From Lewinellaceae bacterium (lineage in GTDB: Bacteria > Bacteroidota > Bacteroidia > Chitinophagales > Saprospiraceae): a DNA stretch of 64,000 bases. The translations under genes were made by a program, and so were the position numbers. How positions within the stretch are numbered: position 1 is the stretch's first letter; each line of letters opens with the position of its first letter. The notes under the pieces were generated by a model. The model worked only from the letters and a program-made list of their open reading frames with translations. It had not been told where the DNA came from and searched no databases. This document shows positions 61,416 to 64,000 of the stretch, piece after piece. The DNA lies in assembly GCA_947476195.1 (NCBI GenBank), contig CANJPT010000003.1, forward strand, positions 1-64,000, in the 5' to 3' direction.

Positions 61416-62189
61416 ATGCCAAACCCTCCACAACTCTTCTCCCGAACCTTCGGCGCCGGTTCGCCGGTGCTCATTCTGCACGGCCTTTTTGGTTTTTCAG
61501 ACAACTGGCAAACCATTGCCAAAGGCCTGGCTGAAACGCATCTGGTAGTCACGCCTGACCTCCGCAACCATGGTCGGTCGCCACACCTACCCACGCATAC
61601 TTACCCCGAAATGGCGGAAGATCTGCGCGTTTTCATGGAAGAAAAATGGATGTTTCAGGCAGCAGTGATCGGCCATAGCATGGGTGGCAAAGTAGCCATG
61701 CAACTTGCGCTGACTTACACGGATATGGTGGAAAAACTGGTGGTCGTAGACATGGAGCCCGGCCAGGCCGACGACAATCATTCCGGCATTATTCGGGCAC
61801 TATTGGGCTTAGATCTGTCAAAAATGACCGCGCGAAGTGAGGCCGAAGCCTATCTGGCCGATCGGATCCCGGACTTTGGAACCAGACAGTTTTTACTAAA
61901 AAATATCACCCGGGAAGACGATGGAAGCTTCAGCTGGAAAATGAACCTGCCGGTGCTTTGGGAACATTTCAACGATATCCTGGCACCCGTGACAGGAGAG
62001 CCTTTTGAAAAACCCACGCTTTTTGTGCGCGGCAGCCGCTCGGATTATGTGAAAGACAGCGAGTGGGAAAAGACAAAAATGTTATTTCCGAATGCTGAAC
62101 TGGTCACCATTGAAGGCGCCGGGCATTGGGTGCATGCGGATAAGCCTAAGGAGCTTTTGGAGGTGTTGAGGGGATTTTTGAAAGATTAG
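61416..62189 (+). CDS. Alpha/beta hydrolase, YbfF-like esterase
   Basis: The product is 257 residues. The oxyanion region (ILHGLFGFSDNWQ), the nucleophile elbow (VIGHSMGGKVAMQLAL), the acid (LFVRGSRSDYVKD) and the His (EGAGHWVHADKP) form a complete catalytic triad. The pattern is that of small esterases such as YbfF. The start ATG follows directly on the last AATGAC repeat. The end is convergent with a secreted protein gene. Confidence 0.88.
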   Translation: MPNPPQLFSRTFGAGSPVLILHGLFGFSDNWQTIAKGLAETHLVVTPDLRNHGRSPHLPTHTYPEMAEDLRVFMEEKWMFQAAVIGHSMGGKVAMQLALTYTDMVEKLVVVDMEPGQADDNHSGIIRALLGLDLSKMTARSEAEAYLADRIPDFGTRQFLLKNITREDDGSFSWKMNLPVLWEHFNDILAPVTGEPFEKPTLFVRGSRSDYVKDSEWEKTKMLFPNAELVTIEGAGHWVHADKPKELLEVLRGFLKD

Positions 62190-62238
62190 AAAACAGTAAA
62201 ACAGGAGAACAGGAAAACAGGAGAACCGGAAAATTAAG

Positions 62239-62292
62239 AAGCGTTTGATTACAAAAAAGGGGCAATTTTAGCATGCTTCGGATCAAACGCTT
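62239..62292. terminator. Inverted repeat between convergent genes
   Basis: AAGCGTTTGAT (62239-62249) pairs with ATCAAACGCTT (62282-62292), the latter reaching into the stop codon of the minus-strand gene. The preceding 62190-62230 repeats the words ACAGGA and GAAAACAGG. T tracts are short. Confidence 0.6.
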
Positions 62293-63793
62293 ACCTTTCT
62301 TTTAACCACTTTCCTACAGCAATTTGTTTCCCATTCATATTTAATTCGTAAAAATATAAACCATTGGCCAATATTGCGGTATTAACATCAAGTTCCAGTA
62401 TTTTTAAGGGTACCTCCATTTGAAGCACGGTTGCTCCAGTAGAAGAATACATTCTAAGTAACCCTATTTGAGGCAGGCCATCTCCGGGCATACTCAAGAT
62501 CACTTCATCTGCTCCTGGATTGGGCTGCATTTTTATATGAATAAAATCATCCGTAATGCCCTTCCATATTGTATCACAGGGCCCGCCATCTTCTTCATAT
62601 AGTCTGAAATATGGCAAATTTGGCAACGTATTGCTGTTGTATACAGGTAGTTTTATCCCGTGCTGCACCACCTTACAGGCCAAACCTGCTGAATCAGGAT
62701 ACTCTATATAATGCAAATAACGAGAGGGTACATTTGGCACACAAAGGTATATCCGATTGTCTGGCGCCAATTGCGGTGTAAAAAAGCGCACTGGTCGGCC
62801 ATCTTCCTCATGAAAACCATCATAGGAAGCCACGACCGTTTCCGTTGCGAAAACATTGGTAGCCTTAAGGTCGTATTGAAAAATAGTGTCCCAATTGGAA
62901 ACATAAAGGTAGCGGGAGTTGGGAGAGACCGCCACTCCGCCTGGCCCATTGTCTTTCAACTCATACGATTGAAAATTGGAGAGTGTTCCGCTGCATCGGT
63001 CGAAATTGTATAGGTAGATGCTGGAGTGAGAATTCGTAATTGTATTACCCCACCAACTATACCGGATGTACCATTTGCCATCAGGCGAAAAAACGGCATG
63101 ATCCCAGCCATTGGGTATTTTTTCACCGATGGTTTGAGAATCATAGACTTTTACTCCATTCCTTGTTACCAACAACTTATAATACTTATCGCTATCATTT
63201 TTTAAAAGGGTAACCCACCAATCCCTACCATTGGCATGTCGTGCAGCCGTCATGCCATGAAAATTCACAGTATCACTAAAAATTGGGCTTTCTCTAATAA
63301 CTACTTGCCCTGTTTCCATTGCATCTTTAAAACTAAATTTATAAAAAAATACTGGCAAAAGTCCACCAATAAGTCCCCCCGCCGCATTATTATAGTATTT
63401 TATTTTTCCACTTATCAAAACAAATTCCTGATTACCGATTGGTAGTAATATTGTACTTTGAGTACCTACAAACCCAAATGGATAATCTTCTGAATTTTGT
63501 ACATCATTTCCATTTTCAATTATCTCAAAGTTTTTATTATAAATATTTACGCCATTAGTAAAACATATTAATCTACCTGTTGAATCGGAAAGGCTACTAC
63601 TTACAAAATTGAATCCTGGTCTTTTATCAATATACTCAATTAAAGCTGGTGTTCTGTTGAAGTTAATATTGACTGTTGCAAAAACACTGTCATTATAATT
63701 TACATCACCTAAAATCCAATTATAATCTTCCTTTTGGGCAGGCAATATTAATGGAAGCAAAAAGCAAGGAATTAAGGTTATTATATTAAACAT
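62291..63793 (-). CDS. T9SS-exported beta-propeller-like secreted protein
   Basis: The product is 500 residues with a signal peptide (NIITLIPCFLLPLILPAQ). The body repeats beta-propeller-like blocks (HAVFSPDGKWYIRYSWWGNT; GVAVSPNSRYLYVSNWDTIF; PQLAPDNRIYLCVPNVPSRY), resembling 40-residue lactonase/WD-like propellers. The last 80 residues (MQPNPGADEVILSMPG to ANGLYFYELN) are a type A T9SS sorting domain. Base composition is AT-rich compared with its neighbours, which may indicate recent acquisition. Function unknown. Confidence 0.8.
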   Translation of the reverse strand: MFNIITLIPCFLLPLILPAQKEDYNWILGDVNYNDSVFATVNINFNRTPALIEYIDKRPGFNFVSSSLSDSTGRLICFTNGVNIYNKNFEIIENGNDVQNSEDYPFGFVGTQSTILLPIGNQEFVLISGKIKYYNNAAGGLIGGLLPVFFYKFSFKDAMETGQVVIRESPIFSDTVNFHGMTAARHANGRDWWVTLLKNDSDKYYKLLVTRNGVKVYDSQTIGEKIPNGWDHAVFSPDGKWYIRYSWWGNTITNSHSSIYLYNFDRCSGTLSNFQSYELKDNGPGGVAVSPNSRYLYVSNWDTIFQYDLKATNVFATETVVASYDGFHEEDGRPVRFFTPQLAPDNRIYLCVPNVPSRYLHYIEYPDSAGLACKVVQHGIKLPVYNSNTLPNLPYFRLYEEDGGPCDTIWKGITDDFIHIKMQPNPGADEVILSMPGDGLPQIGLLRMYSSTGATVLQMEVPLKILELDVNTAILANGLYFYELNMNGKQIAVGKWLKER

Positions 63794-63821
63794 AATCTTG
63801 TTAATTATGAAATATGAAAAA

Positions 63822-63849
63822 CCAGTATCCGGGATATCCCGGATACTGG
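63822..63849 (-). terminator. Perfect 28-bp palindrome followed by T5 on the minus strand
   Basis: 63822-63849 (CCAGTATCCGGGAT and its exact complement) is a perfect palindrome with no unpaired loop. On the minus strand it is followed by TTTTT, so it can terminate transcripts coming from the thiolase gene at the right edge. It also lies about 29 nt upstream of the ATG at 63793 and could act as an operator. Confidence 0.65.
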
Positions 63850-63927
63850 CGAGTTTGAAAACTCAGTAGAGTTACTTAAATACAGAGAATTTTTGAACGG
63901 AAGAACAAATGGCTTGAATTGGCGAAA

Positions 63928-63960
63928 ATTGGGGGTGCGACTCTAAGTCGCACCCCCAAT
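63928..63960 (-). terminator. Terminator-like hairpin after the thiolase gene
   Basis: ATTGGGGGTGCGACT (63928-63942) and AGTCGCACCCCCAAT (63946-63960) are perfect 15-bp complements with a 3-nt loop. It lies 2 nt past the stop codon at 63963-63965, and T4 follows on the minus strand. Confidence 0.8.
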
Positions 63961-63962
63961 AA

Positions 63963-64000
63963 TCAATTAAGCCGCTCCCAAATCCCGGCAATCCCCTGCC
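63963..64000 (-). CDS. Partial thiolase, last codons only
   Basis: The frame in from the right edge reads GG then QGIAGIWERLN and stops. This matches the C-terminus of acetyl-CoA acetyltransferases (thiolases), whose ends read GGGQGIA followed by a short helix ERL. Only 12 codons including the stop are visible, so the family call rests on this end alone; the gene lies mostly outside the window. A hairpin follows at 63928-63960. Confidence 0.55.
   Translation of the reverse strand, partial: QGIAGIWERLN

Noticed and set aside
61348-61548. Repeat-derived open frame encoding an Asn-Asp-rich peptide (SNDLNDSIDPND...)
   Set aside because: It is the in-frame translation of the AATGAC array and runs into the esterase gene in the wrong frame; no start context.
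1-64000. tRNA, rRNA, riboswitch or CRISPR features
   Set aside because: None was recognised by reading; a covariance-model search would be needed to exclude small RNAs.

Overview
The window looks like a chromosomal segment of a member of the Bacteroidota, most probably the Saprospiria (Haliscomenobacter/Lewinella/Saprospira relatives). The evidence is: Bacteroidota-type promoters (TAnnTTTG) ahead of several genes; secreted proteins ending in type A and type B sorting domains of the type IX secretion system (T9SS); a PorP/SprF-family protein; a fused alpha-beta E1 2-oxoacid dehydrogenase; and several Bacteroidota-only protein families. The species assignment is an inference. I saw no rRNA, tRNA or CRISPR array.

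Layout. 1-3.6 kb is AT-rich accessory DNA: the start of a possible transposase, two orphan exported proteins, a small HTH-like protein and a STAS-like protein. 3.7-14.3 kb holds the E1 dehydrogenase, a lipoprotein and a 2,546-residue T9SS-exported surface protein with SprB-like, PKD-like and five near-identical 153-bp repeats. 14.6-24.2 kb is mostly housekeeping: M48 protease, mnmG, proline dehydrogenase, aroE, an adenylate cyclase and xseA. 24.3-30.2 kb mixes decayed genes with secreted proteins. 30.7-37.1 kb has a Bacteroidota-specific helical protein, an acyloxyacyl hydrolase-like protein, rlmN, a RelE/ParE-type toxin-antitoxin pair and a VWA-like membrane protein. 37.2-43 kb has a ThuA/sugar dehydrogenase/cytochrome c fusion lipoprotein, a PAP2/haloperoxidase lipoprotein and rsmE. 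43-55.2 kb carries an SPFH protein, a SAM hydroxide adenosyltransferase, phoH, a dipeptide epimerase, a biotin carrier, a SPOR protein, rodA, tgt, a PorP/SprF protein, bactofilin and atpZ. 55.4-64 kb has an acyl-CoA synthetase, an EVE protein, xerD, a histidine kinase, an esterase, a secreted beta-propeller and the last codons of a thiolase.

The genes do not form one pathway. Themes are envelope and surface export (T9SS cargo, PorP/SprF, RodA, bactofilin, SPOR, PagL-like), RNA modification (MnmG, RlmN, RsmE, Tgt) and central metabolism.

The most unusual signal is between the genes. Four gaps between co-directional genes (25.2, 27.7, 37.1 and 61.2 kb) are filled almost wall to wall by arrays of the same six-base word. 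Each array runs as GTCATT copies, then a GC-rich turn, then AATGAC copies, so it can fold into one long hairpin. Other gaps carry hairpins built from different short words, and two gaps carry nested palindromes of about 170-190 bp. Four decayed or truncated genes also sit in the gaps: a TPR protein, a sigma-factor/Spy-like in-frame fusion, an alpha/beta hydrolase with a deletion and a frameshift, and the last part of a beta-barrel protein that still has its terminator.
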